From the NCBI RefSeq assembly GCF_017854565.1, contig NZ_JAFMHJ010000026.1:1-49074 (forward strand): 49,074 nucleotides of DNA. Direction: 5' to 3'. Each line of letters starts with the position of its first letter. Position 1 is the first letter of the stretch. Position numbers and translations under genes: made by a program. Source of the DNA: Yoonia sp. (GTDB lineage: Bacteria; Pseudomonadota; Alphaproteobacteria; Rhodobacterales; Rhodobacteraceae). Below the pieces are notes generated by a model. That model was not told the DNA's origin. It was given only the letters and a program-made list of their open reading frames with translations, and ran no database searches. This document shows positions 8,803-16,395 of the stretch, piece by piece.

Positions 8803-9915
8803 CTAGTTGGGGCGCAACATCATCTGCGCCAATACGCCACCTTCAGCCGCTTTCAGCCCGACACGTGCCAATGGCCCAAATTGGGTGACATCGTTTTGCA
8901 TCTCTGGAAACAGGGCGAATAGCTCGTTGCGTTGCGCATCTTCCATGCCGGAAATGTCGACGTGACCGGGGTGAAAGCTTTCACAGGCCGCCCCCTCGGC
9001 AAAAACGATCTCATGACGATCGAACAGGATATGGAAATAGGTGACACTGCCACCTTCGCGCCGGACAACCCGGCTGTCATCGACAAGATGCTTGGCTGCC
9101 ACCAACACTTCGCTCTCGCCAAACAAAAGTTCGGCCTGCCAGCCCTGCAACAAAACGCGGTGTTGCGGTGACAGCACCAGCGTGCGCGTATTGTCCAAAA
9201 CGCCCGCAGCGATCGAAACAGGTGCGAATTTGCCAATGGCATCCACCGTCCGCGACCCGATCCAACGGATCGGCTGCAAGCCGTGATCAAGCGTCTGCAC
9301 CAGATCGCCCAGGTGCAAATCCTGCACTGGAATGTCACCCCGGTTGGTCTGGATCATGGTATCGCGCGCAAAACAAACGATATCGCCCGAGATATTGCTG
9401 ATACCAACGGCGCCTGTCCTGATTCCACTGCTACCCCCAGAGATGGTGATGACAACGCTGACAACCGGCGCATTGAACGTCACTGTGATCGAATCCGCCG
9501 CACCCGGCCCATCAACCGCATTGCTCGTTGCGCCGTTCGCCTCGACCGTGTTCGGGCTGGTTTGGACGTGGTTGGTGGTCAGATTTGTGAACACGGGAAT
9601 CACCGGATTACCGTCTGCATCCAGCGCAGTGATCGTGACCTGATCATCCCACGCACCCGCATTTGCATCAAGGTCAAGGATTTCAAACGTCAGGTTATCG
9701 ACGGAGTTACCAAAGTCCAACTGCACGCCAGAACCTTGACCGGCGGGCACGTTCTGGGAAAACAGAACACCGCCGAAATTTCCAAAATAGCGTGGATCAT
9801 TGGCCCCAGCGGTACTAAACGCCGTTGACGTAAACGATGTATTGTCCGCACCATCGAAAATGGTCGTGGTCCCGTCGGGACTTGAAAAAGTGGTCCAGTC
9901 AAATAAAAACGGCAT
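8803..9915 (-). CDS. Hint-domain (Hedgehog/intein-type) protein
   Basis: A 370-residue protein with two parts. Residues 1-178 are Thr/Ser/Asn/Gly-rich beta-strand sequence with motifs such as LTFEILDLDANAGAWDD and ITVTFNAPVVSVVITISG, resembling an extracellular jelly-roll/adhesin domain. Residues about 180-345 form a Hint_2-type domain that starts at C181 (DIVCFARDTMIQT), followed by the VQDLHLGDLVQT loop, PIRWIGSRTV and LSPQHRVLL with its histidine. Such proteins are common and multicopy in Rhodobacteraceae and are often type I secretion substrates. No classical signal peptide is seen. Hint domains can self-cleave at the initial cysteine; whether this one does is unknown. No secretion genes adjoin. 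Confidence 0.85.
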   Translation of the reverse strand: MPFLFDWTTFSSPDGTTTIFDGADNTSFTSTAFSTAGANDPRYFGNFGGVLFSQNVPAGQGSGVQLDFGNSVDNLTFEILDLDANAGAWDDQVTITALDADGNPVIPVFTNLTTNHVQTSPNTVEANGATSNAVDGPGAADSITVTFNAPVVSVVITISGGSSGIRTGAVGISNISGDIVCFARDTMIQTNRGDIPVQDLHLGDLVQTLDHGLQPIRWIGSRTVDAIGKFAPVSIAAGVLDNTRTLVLSPQHRVLLQGWQAELLFGESEVLVAAKHLVDDSRVVRREGGSVTYFHILFDRHEIVFAEGAACESFHPGHVDISGMEDAQRNELFALFPEMQNDVTQFGPLARVGLKAAEGGVLAQMMLRPN

Positions 9916-10057
9916 CGTAACGCGTCCAACTCAGTATGTTCAGAAACCTTTTAGCCACAACATTGTGCCATTAGTAGGGAAAAATAACCCCGTTTGCCCT
10001 GTACAAAAGGATACCCACGCCCCACCTTTGCCACACAATGAAAGATCAAGGTGCCCT

Positions 10058-10351
10058 ATGCCCGTTGTCACGCTGCCATTTGATACATCTGAACGCTTAA
10101 AGGATCGTATCCAGCATCTGGAAAAGACCCAAAAAATCAAACTTTTTCCCGCGACGGACGTCGTGATGGCGTTGGTTTTCACCGCCGCCGAGACCAAAGA
10201 GTTCGGCGGCGACGAAGGCGCGGCTATGGTGCTGGCGATTGATGACCTTGCGGCGCTGGGCGATATCATCCCGGAGATCGAGGATGGGCGGCGCAACTAT
10301 TGCATCATCCGCAATGATCGCGCCATTGCCCGCCTGGATCCGTTCCACTAG
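10058..10351 (+). CDS. Conserved hypothetical protein
   Basis: A 97-residue acidic soluble protein that I do not recognise. It has an N-terminal helix with alternating charges (SERLKDRIQHLEKTQKIK), a hydrophobic strand (VVMALVFTAA) and a C-terminal region (AMVLAIDDLAALGDIIPEI) suggesting a small alpha/beta fold. ATG 10058 has AAGG 6-9 bases upstream; an earlier in-frame start would reach into the Hint-gene promoter region. Its stop overlaps the dnaE stop tail to tail by three bases. Codon usage looks like its neighbours. Confidence 0.7.
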   Translation: MPVVTLPFDTSERLKDRIQHLEKTQKIKLFPATDVVMALVFTAAETKEFGGDEGAAMVLAIDDLAALGDIIPEIEDGRRNYCIIRNDRAIARLDPFH

Positions 10352-13300
10352 GCGTCCTGCACCTCGATCACGCCGGTCAGGCTGCGTAGCGCGCCTTTGA
10401 TTTGCGGATTGACCGGGAAATCCTGACCCAGATCCAGCTCGACCTCACCGGGCAATGCGGGGTCCATCAGGCAAAAATACACCGGGCCCCGCCCCGCACG
10501 CACACCGTCGCGCGCGGCGTTTTCAAGGATGCTGGCGACCGAGCCGATCGCGTCGGGTCCGTCAATGAACACCCGCAATCCCGCACTGCCTGCGTCGGCG
10601 ACGGCTGCGTCGATTGGCGACACCGACCGGCCCAACAGTTTGAGCTGATCGCTTTCCATCGTCGCCTCGACCTGCACGACGACCTGCGATCCGGTCTCGA
10701 GATGTTCGCGCGCCACCTCGAGCGTATCCGAGAACATCGTGACCTCGTATTGCCCCGTCGGGTCAGACAGCTGCACAAAGGCGAAACGATTGCCGCGCGC
10801 TGATTTGCGTTCCTGCCGCCCCGAAACGGTGCCCGCCATCTTCACAACACAGGCCCCGCGTTCGGCCTTTGCCATCACCTCGTCCAGGGTCAGGACGTTC
10901 TTGCGTCTCAACGCCCCCATATAGTCGTCAAGCGGGTGACCGGACAGGTAGAACCCAATTGCCTTGAATTCCTCGGCCAGCCGCTCGGCGGGCAGCCAAT
11001 CGTCCCCACCCATCAGGCGCGGTTCCGGCAAATCATCGCCCGCGTCGCCAAAAAGCGACACTTGGCTCGAGGACTTTTGATCGTGGATCGCCGCCGAATA
11101 GGCGGTCAGCGGATCAAGGCAGTTCATCACGCGGCGGCGGTTCGGGTCCAGCACATCAAACGCCCCCGCACGTGCCAGCATTTCCAACGGCCGCTTGCCG
11201 ATCCGTTTCAGGTCCACCCGGCGGGCGAAATCAAAGAGATTGACAAAGGGCTTGCCCTGCCCGCCCCGGACGTGATCCGGGGCCTCCCCCCGGGTCACGC
11301 CCGGGACAGGGTCACCGTGACCATCACGCCCTTCGACAATCAGCTTCATCGCCTCGACGCCCACGTTTTTAAGCGCGCCCAGCGCATAGACCAGTTTCTG
11401 GTCCTGAACGTCGAACATCGCCTGCGACCGGTTCACGCAGGGCGGGGTATAGGCGATGCCCAGCCCCTTTTTCACCTCTTGGAAATAAACGGCCAGCTTG
11501 TCAGTCAGGTGGATATCGCAGTTCATCACACCCGCCATGAATTCCACCGGGTGGTTCGCCTTGAGCCATGCCGTTTGATAGCTGACGACCGCGTAGGCCG
11601 CAGCGTGGGATTTGTTGAAGCCGTAGTTGGCGAATTTCTCCAGAAGGTCGAAAACCTCGGCTGCCTTTTTCTTGTCGACCCCGTTTTCCATCGCCCCTTT
11701 TTCGAATTTCGGGCGTTCCTTGGCCATTTCTTCGGCGATCTTTTTACCCATCGCCCGGCGCAGCAGGTCAGCACCGCCAAGGCTGTATCCCGCCATCACC
11801 TGCGCGATTTGCATCACCTGTTCCTGATAAACGATAATCCCCTGCGTTTCGGCAAGGATATGGTCAATCGACGGGTGGATGGATTCCAGATCCTTGACCC
11901 CGTTCTTCACCTCGCAATAGGTGGGAATGTTTTCCATCGGGCCGGGGCGATATAGCGCGACAAGCGCCACGATGTCTTCGATGCAGGTTGGTTTCATCCG
12001 TTTCAGGGCGTCCATCATCCCGCTGGATTCCACCTGAAACACAGCGACTGTCTTGGCGCTGGCGTACAGTTTATATGACGCCTCATCGTCCAGCGGAATC
12101 GCCCCGATGTCATACGCGAACCCCGCAGGCGGTTGATAAAGCGTGGTCCCGTCAGCGGCGATATTCAGCGTCCGCCCGGTTTTCCTGATCAGCTCCACGG
12201 CGTTTTGGATCACCGTCAAGGTTTTCAGGCCCAAAAAGTCGAATTTCACCAGCCCTGCCTGTTCGACCCATTTCATGTTGAACTGGGTCGCGGGCATGTC
12301 AGACCGCGGGTCCTGATAAAGCGGCACCAGTTCGTCCAGCGGACGATCACCGATCACGACACCGGCGGCATGGGTTGAGGCATTGCGCAGCAATCCTTCG
12401 ACCTGCTGGGCATAGGTCAGCAGACGTTGCACGACCTCTTCGTTCTTGGCCTCTTCGCGCAGGCGGGGTTCATCGGCCAGCGCTTTTTCGATGGAAACCG
12501 GCTTGACCCCTTCGACTGGGATCATCTTGGACAGGCGGTCCACCTGACCATAGGGCATCTGCAACACGCGGCCCACGTCGCGCACAGCGGCCTTGGACAA
12601 CAGCGCACCAAAAGTGATGATCTGGCCCACCTTATCGCGGCCATATTTCTGCTGGACATAACGGATCACTTCTTCGCGGCGATCCATGCAAAAGTCGATG
12701 TCGAAGTCGGGCATCGACACACGTTCGGGGTTCAAAAAGCGTTCAAACAGCAGGCTATAGCGCAGCGGGTCAAGATCGGTGATCAGCAGCGCATAGGCCA
12801 CCAGCGACCCCGCACCCGACCCCCGGCCCGGCCCCACGGGGATGCCGTTATCCTTGGCCCATTTGATAAAGTCCGCCACGATCAGGAAGTAGCCGGGGAA
12901 CCCCATGCCTTCGATGATGCCCAGTTCGAAATCCAGACGTTTTTCGTAGTCTTCAACGCTGGTCGCATGGGGAATGACCGCAAGGCGTGATTTGAGCCCC
13001 TCTTGCGCCTGCCGCCGTAATTCCGCGATTTCGTCATCGGCGAATTTGGGCAAGATAGGGTCGCGCTTGTAAGTCTTAAAGGCGCAGCGTTTTGCAATTT
13101 CGACTGTGTTTTCAATGGCCTCTGGCAGATCGGCGAACAGCGTCACCATTTCCTGCGCCGATTTGAAATAGTGCTGTGGCGTCAGACGGCGGCGCGGTTC
13201 TTGTTGGTCCACATAGGCACCATCGGCGATACAGATAAGAGCGTCGTGAGCCTCATACAGGTCGGTTTTGGGGAAGTAGACATCATTCGTGGCCACCAGC

Positions 13301-13914
13301 GGCAGGTCTTTGGCATAGGCCATTTCGATATGGCCGCGTTCGGACAAACGCTCTGCCTCGGGCAGGCCACCATCGCCGGGGTGGCGCTGCAATTCGACAT
13401 AGGTCCGGTTGGGGAATGTCGCAGCGAGCCGGTCCAGCAACGCCTCGGCCTTGGGCCGCTGGCCCTGACGCAACAGCCGCCCGACAGGGCCGTCCGGGCC
13501 ACCGCTGAGACAGATCAGCCCGGCGTTATACTGCGCCAGCGCGTCCAATGTGACCTGCGGCAACTGCCCGTCCCCCTTGAGATAGGCGCAAGAGTTCAGC
13601 TTCATCAGGTTCAAATAACCCGCTTCGTTTTGTGCCAGCAGAACGATGGGGGCCGGGTTTTCGGGCCGCTTGCCGGGATCGGGCGTGGTATAGCACAGGT
13701 CGATCTGGCAGCCGACGATGGGCTGTATCCCAGCCTTTGATGCCCCTTCAGAGAATTCCAACGCGCAGAACATGTTGTTGGTATCGGTCACAGCGACCGC
13801 TGGCATGTCCATTGATGCGGCCAGACCGGGCAGCTTCTTGACCGCCATCGCGCCTTCGAGCAGCGAATATTCGGTGTGGACGCGCAGGTGAATGAATCGG
13901 GGATGTTTGCTCAT
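10348..13914 (-). CDS. dnaE: DNA polymerase III alpha subunit
   Basis: The replicative polymerase catalytic subunit, 1188 residues, close to the usual DnaE1 length. The N-terminal PHP domain starts with FIHLRVHTEYSLLEGA. The palm carries GPGRGSGAGSLVAY (361-374) and PDFDIDF at 402-408 with the catalytic aspartates. The fingers include the GFNKSHAAAYA segment, followed by helix-hairpin-helix and beta-clamp-binding regions, and an OB-fold near 1000-1080. Residues about 869-888 (after KLIVEGR) are a Pro/Gly-rich insertion encoded by a palindromic repeat related to one in nrdJ (see findings). The gene appears to be transcribed alone, divergent from the arsR-like unit. Confidence 0.96.
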   Translation of the reverse strand: MSKHPRFIHLRVHTEYSLLEGAMAVKKLPGLAASMDMPAVAVTDTNNMFCALEFSEGASKAGIQPIVGCQIDLCYTTPDPGKRPENPAPIVLLAQNEAGYLNLMKLNSCAYLKGDGQLPQVTLDALAQYNAGLICLSGGPDGPVGRLLRQGQRPKAEALLDRLAATFPNRTYVELQRHPGDGGLPEAERLSERGHIEMAYAKDLPLVATNDVYFPKTDLYEAHDALICIADGAYVDQQEPRRRLTPQHYFKSAQEMVTLFADLPEAIENTVEIAKRCAFKTYKRDPILPKFADDEIAELRRQAQEGLKSRLAVIPHATSVEDYEKRLDFELGIIEGMGFPGYFLIVADFIKWAKDNGIPVGPGRGSGAGSLVAYALLITDLDPLRYSLLFERFLNPERVSMPDFDIDFCMDRREEVIRYVQQKYGRDKVGQIITFGALLSKAAVRDVGRVLQMPYGQVDRLSKMIPVEGVKPVSIEKALADEPRLREEAKNEEVVQRLLTYAQQVEGLLRNASTHAAGVVIGDRPLDELVPLYQDPRSDMPATQFNMKWVEQAGLVKFDFLGLKTLTVIQNAVELIRKTGRTLNIAADGTTLYQPPAGFAYDIGAIPLDDEASYKLYASAKTVAVFQVESSGMMDALKRMKPTCIEDIVALVALYRPGPMENIPTYCEVKNGVKDLESIHPSIDHILAETQGIIVYQEQVMQIAQVMAGYSLGGADLLRRAMGKKIAEEMAKERPKFEKGAMENGVDKKKAAEVFDLLEKFANYGFNKSHAAAYAVVSYQTAWLKANHPVEFMAGVMNCDIHLTDKLAVYFQEVKKGLGIAYTPPCVNRSQAMFDVQDQKLVYALGALKNVGVEAMKLIVEGRDGHGDPVPGVTRGEAPDHVRGGQGKPFVNLFDFARRVDLKRIGKRPLEMLARAGAFDVLDPNRRRVMNCLDPLTAYSAAIHDQKSSSQVSLFGDAGDDLPEPRLMGGDDWLPAERLAEEFKAIGFYLSGHPLDDYMGALRRKNVLTLDEVMAKAERGACVVKMAGTVSGRQERKSARGNRFAFVQLSDPTGQYEVTMFSDTLEVAREHLETGSQVVVQVEATMESDQLKLLGRSVSPIDAAVADAGSAGLRVFIDGPDAIGSVASILENAARDGVRAGRGPVYFCLMDPALPGEVELDLGQDFPVNPQIKGALRSLTGVIEVQDA
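11256..11310. repeat. Palindromic element inside dnaE
   Basis: CCTG/CAGG ends enclose two palindromes: CCCCGGACGTGATCCGGGG (11264-11282) and a CCCGGG-centred one near 11289-11305. Read on the minus strand in the dnaE frame it gives PGVTRGEAPDHVRGGQG. The first palindrome matches the nrdJ element at 570-588 and is read in the same frame. Confidence 0.75.
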
Positions 13915-13981
13915 GGCGCCAAGGTATCGGATGCAGGACCGGGCACAAGATCACAATCCATCTTTCGGCCAGTTCGCGCCA

Positions 13982-14005
13982 ATACTTATCATAATAGCTA
14001 AGTAT
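13982..14005. promoter_or_regulatory. Putative ArsR-type operator
   Basis: An inverted repeat ATACTTA (13982-13988) / TAAGTAT (13999-14005) in an AT-rich island, directly upstream of a -35-like TTGACA and about 40 bases before the regulator start. ArsR-family proteins typically bind AT-rich dyads overlapping their own promoter, so autoregulation is the likely role. Not experimentally shown. Confidence 0.5.
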
Positions 14006-14006
14006 A

Positions 14007-14036
14007 TTGACAACCCGCCGGGCACGCCGGATACAT
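14007..14036 (+). promoter_or_regulatory. Putative promoter of the arsR-like/SRPBCC unit
   Basis: TTGACA at 14007-14012, an 18-base spacer, then ATACAT at 14031-14036. Transcription would begin about at the ATG at 14043, and no Shine-Dalgarno precedes that ATG, so a leaderless message is predicted. Confidence 0.45.
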
Positions 14037-14042
14037 CGGGTC

Positions 14043-14372
14043 ATGACACAGCAACTTGATCGATTCTTTGGCGCCCTGTCGGACCCGACCCGCCGCGCAG
14101 TGATTGAACGGCTGGCCAGCGGCCCGGCCAGCGTCAGTGATTTGCACAGACCCCACGCGATGGCGTTACCGACGTTCATGCGCCACCTCAAGGTGCTTGA
14201 GGATACGGGCATTGTCCGGTCCGTCAAAAAAGGTCGCGTGCGGACCTGCCACATCGAGGCCGCCCCCCTGATCGCGGCGCAGGGCTGGCTGGCATGGCAG
14301 CGGCATCTGTGGGAAACCCGGCTGGATCAACTGGATCAATTTGCCCTGACACTGGAGCAGGGCAATGACTGA
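14043..14372 (+). CDS. ArsR-family winged-helix transcriptional regulator
   Basis: A 109-residue DNA-binding protein of the ArsR/SmtB superfamily. It begins QLDRFFGALSDPTRRAVIERL, followed by the helix-turn-helix region ASVSDLHRPHAMALPTFMRHL and the wing VLEDTGIVRSVKKGRVRTCHI. There are no metal-binding cysteine pairs, placing it with the group that pairs with SRPBCC/AHSA1 genes rather than with metal sensors. The ATG at 14043 starts the protein at the usual place. It overlaps the next gene (ATGACTGA), indicating coupling. An upstream dyad (13982-14005) may be its operator. Confidence 0.88.
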   Translation: MTQQLDRFFGALSDPTRRAVIERLASGPASVSDLHRPHAMALPTFMRHLKVLEDTGIVRSVKKGRVRTCHIEAAPLIAAQGWLAWQRHLWETRLDQLDQFALTLEQGND

Positions 14373-14850
14373 CACGGCCCTTTCGTTCACCCGCGACCTT
14401 GCCGCCACCCCGATGAACGTCTGGCGCTGCTGGACCGACGCGGCCCTGCTGGAGCAATGGTTTGCGCCCAAACCCGTAGTCGTCACCGATGCGCTGATCG
14501 CGCCGTTTCCGGGCGGGCAGTTCAATTCGACCATGCACATCCCCGGCGTACCAAAGCCGGTGGTGGGGCATGGCTGCGTTCTGGTGGCAGAGCCGGGTCG
14601 ACGCTTTGCTTTCACGAATATGATGACGGGTGGTTTTCAACCTGCCGACACCACGGGACCGGGGCAATTTCCATTCACTGCCGAGATTTTGATCGCCGCG
14701 CGCGATACGGGCTGCACCTATACCGCCATCGTCCGGCACCTGACCGCACAGGCGGCACAGGCCCATCGCGAGATGGGGTTTTTCGATGGTTGGGGGACGG
14801 CCACGGACCAATTGGATGCTCTGGCCGTTACCCTGCCATCAGACGCGTAG
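14365..14850 (+). CDS. SRPBCC / AHSA1-like domain protein
   Basis: A 161-residue START/Bet v1-fold protein of the AHSA1-like family. It opens with LSFTRDLAATPMNVWRCWTD and LLEQWFAPKP, the typical beginning of these ligand-binding proteins, and ends with GFFDGWGTATDQLDAL. The role is unknown; in many genomes this family sits in an operon with an ArsR-type repressor, exactly as here, and may sense or bind a small hydrophobic ligand. Translation is coupled to the regulator by an eight-base overlap. Its TAG stop lies within a dispersed palindromic repeat (14847-14872). Confidence 0.86.
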   Translation: MTDTALSFTRDLAATPMNVWRCWTDAALLEQWFAPKPVVVTDALIAPFPGGQFNSTMHIPGVPKPVVGHGCVLVAEPGRRFAFTNMMTGGFQPADTTGPGQFPFTAEILIAARDTGCTYTAIVRHLTAQAAQAHREMGFFDGWGTATDQLDALAVTLPSDA

Positions 14851-14872
14851 GGTGGATTAAAATCCACCTTAC
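14847..14872. repeat. GGTGGATT palindromic repeat, intergenic copy
   Basis: GGTGGATT (14851-14858) and AATCCACC (14861-14868) form a perfect 8-bp inverted repeat with a 2-base centre, flanked by GTA and TTAC. A second copy lies in xdhB at 17623-17645. The stop codon of the SRPBCC gene (14848-14850) falls inside the repeat. Confidence 0.65.
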
Positions 14873-15033
14873 GATGCTGCAACCCTGAGCCACTGTCACC
14901 ATGGCGGCGCAATTTCACTTGCCAAATCCATGCCACACCGCTTTCATGTACCGACAAAGCCGGGGGCAGATGTCTACGTCGCATCGACATCTGCCAGACC
15001 CCACATGAATCGGTAAGGCGGCAGGTTTACATC

Positions 15034-16395
15034 ATGGACGTCACGTTTCTTCTCAACGGGGAAACCGTGCAGGTTGACGCGGCACCGACGCGCACCCTGC
15101 TGGATTGGCTGCGCATTGACCGTGCGCTTTGCGGCACCAAGGAAGGCTGCAACGAAGGCGACTGTGGCGCGTGTACGGTGGTCGTCACCGACGAAAACGG
15201 GGCCAAGGCGCTGAACGCCTGCATCCTGTTTCTGCCTCAGTTGCATGGCAAGGCCGTCCGCACCGTCGAAGGGATCAGCGGGCCGAATGGCGCATTGCAT
15301 CCGGTGCAAGCCGCGATGATCGCCCATCACGGGTCGCAGTGCGGGTTCTGTACGCCGGGTTTCATCGCGTCGATGACAGCCGCCCACTTGCAAGGGCGCA
15401 CCGATCACGACGACATATTGGCGGGCAACCTTTGCCGCTGCACCGGCTACGCCCCGATCATTCGCGCCGCACGGGCCGCCCAAGACGCAGATCCGCCTGA
15501 ATGGCTGGACGACGATGATGCCGCAATGGCTGTCAGCGCCCAACCCTATGCCCCGGAAACCATTGATGCGCTGGCCAAATGGTATGCCGCACATCCCGAC
15601 GCGACTTTGATCGCCGGGGCCACGGATGTTGGCCTTTGGGTGACAAAGCAGTTGCGGAATTTACCGCAAGTCGCCTTTCTTCACCGCTGCACGGACCTGC
15701 GCGGCATCGACATTGGCACCGACACGATCCACATCGGCGCCGCCGCGACGATGACCGAAGTCTATGCCGTGATGCAGCTTTATCATCCGTCTTATGCCCA
15801 GATGATCCGGCGCTACGGATCTGAACAGGTGCGCAATGCCGCCACGATCGGCGGCAATATCGCCAATGGCTCGCCGATCGGGGATAACCCGCCTGCGCTT
15901 ATAGCGCTGGGTGCCACCCTGCATCTGCGCCACGGCGATGTCACGCGCGACATCGCCCTGGACGCGTTCTTTGTCACCTATGGCAAACAGGATCGCGCAT
16001 CCGGAGAGTTGGTGACCGGCGTGACCATTCCCAAACACGCCCCCAATCTGCGCTGCTACAAAATCTCCAAGCGATTTGATCAGGACATTTCCGCAGTCTG
16101 CGGCTGTTTCGATATCATGGTCGGCAATGGCCGCGTGACGGGTGCAAGGATCGCCTTTGGCGGAATGGCCGGCACCCCACTGCGCGCTACGGCAGTCGAG
16201 ACGGCACTGATCGGTCGACCCTGGACCGATACGACCATCAATGCAGCGGTCGCAGAATTCGCGGCAGACTACACCCCGCTGTCGGACATGCGCGCATCTG
16301 ACCATTACCGCCTGACCGTCGCGCAGAATCTGTTGCGCCGATATTTCGCGGACAGCGCCGGACAGGCGACCACCGTGTTGGAGGTACGGGCATGA
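15034..16395 (+). CDS. xdhA: Xanthine dehydrogenase small subunit (FeS/FAD)
   Basis: The 453-residue electron-transfer subunit of molybdenum xanthine dehydrogenase, oxidising hypoxanthine and xanthine to urate with XdhB. The first [2Fe-2S] cluster uses C39, C44, C47 and C63 (EGCNEGDCGACTVV). The second uses C103, C106, C134 and C136 (QCGFCTPGF and NLCRCTGY). The FAD-binding domain follows from about 175, with the GATDVGLWVTKQ and GGNIANGSPIGD flavin motifs. It is the first gene of a plus-strand cluster, overlaps xdhB by four bases, and its domain order matches Rhodobacter-type split XDH. Confidence 0.95.
   Translation: MDVTFLLNGETVQVDAAPTRTLLDWLRIDRALCGTKEGCNEGDCGACTVVVTDENGAKALNACILFLPQLHGKAVRTVEGISGPNGALHPVQAAMIAHHGSQCGFCTPGFIASMTAAHLQGRTDHDDILAGNLCRCTGYAPIIRAARAAQDADPPEWLDDDDAAMAVSAQPYAPETIDALAKWYAAHPDATLIAGATDVGLWVTKQLRNLPQVAFLHRCTDLRGIDIGTDTIHIGAAATMTEVYAVMQLYHPSYAQMIRRYGSEQVRNAATIGGNIANGSPIGDNPPALIALGATLHLRHGDVTRDIALDAFFVTYGKQDRASGELVTGVTIPKHAPNLRCYKISKRFDQDISAVCGCFDIMVGNGRVTGARIAFGGMAGTPLRATAVETALIGRPWTDTTINAAVAEFAADYTPLSDMRASDHYRLTVAQNLLRRYFADSAGQATTVLEVRA

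Noticed and set aside
10936..11955. Long plus-strand ORF opposite dnaE
   Set aside because: Shadow of dnaE codon bias; composition rich in His/Arg/Gln without domain features.
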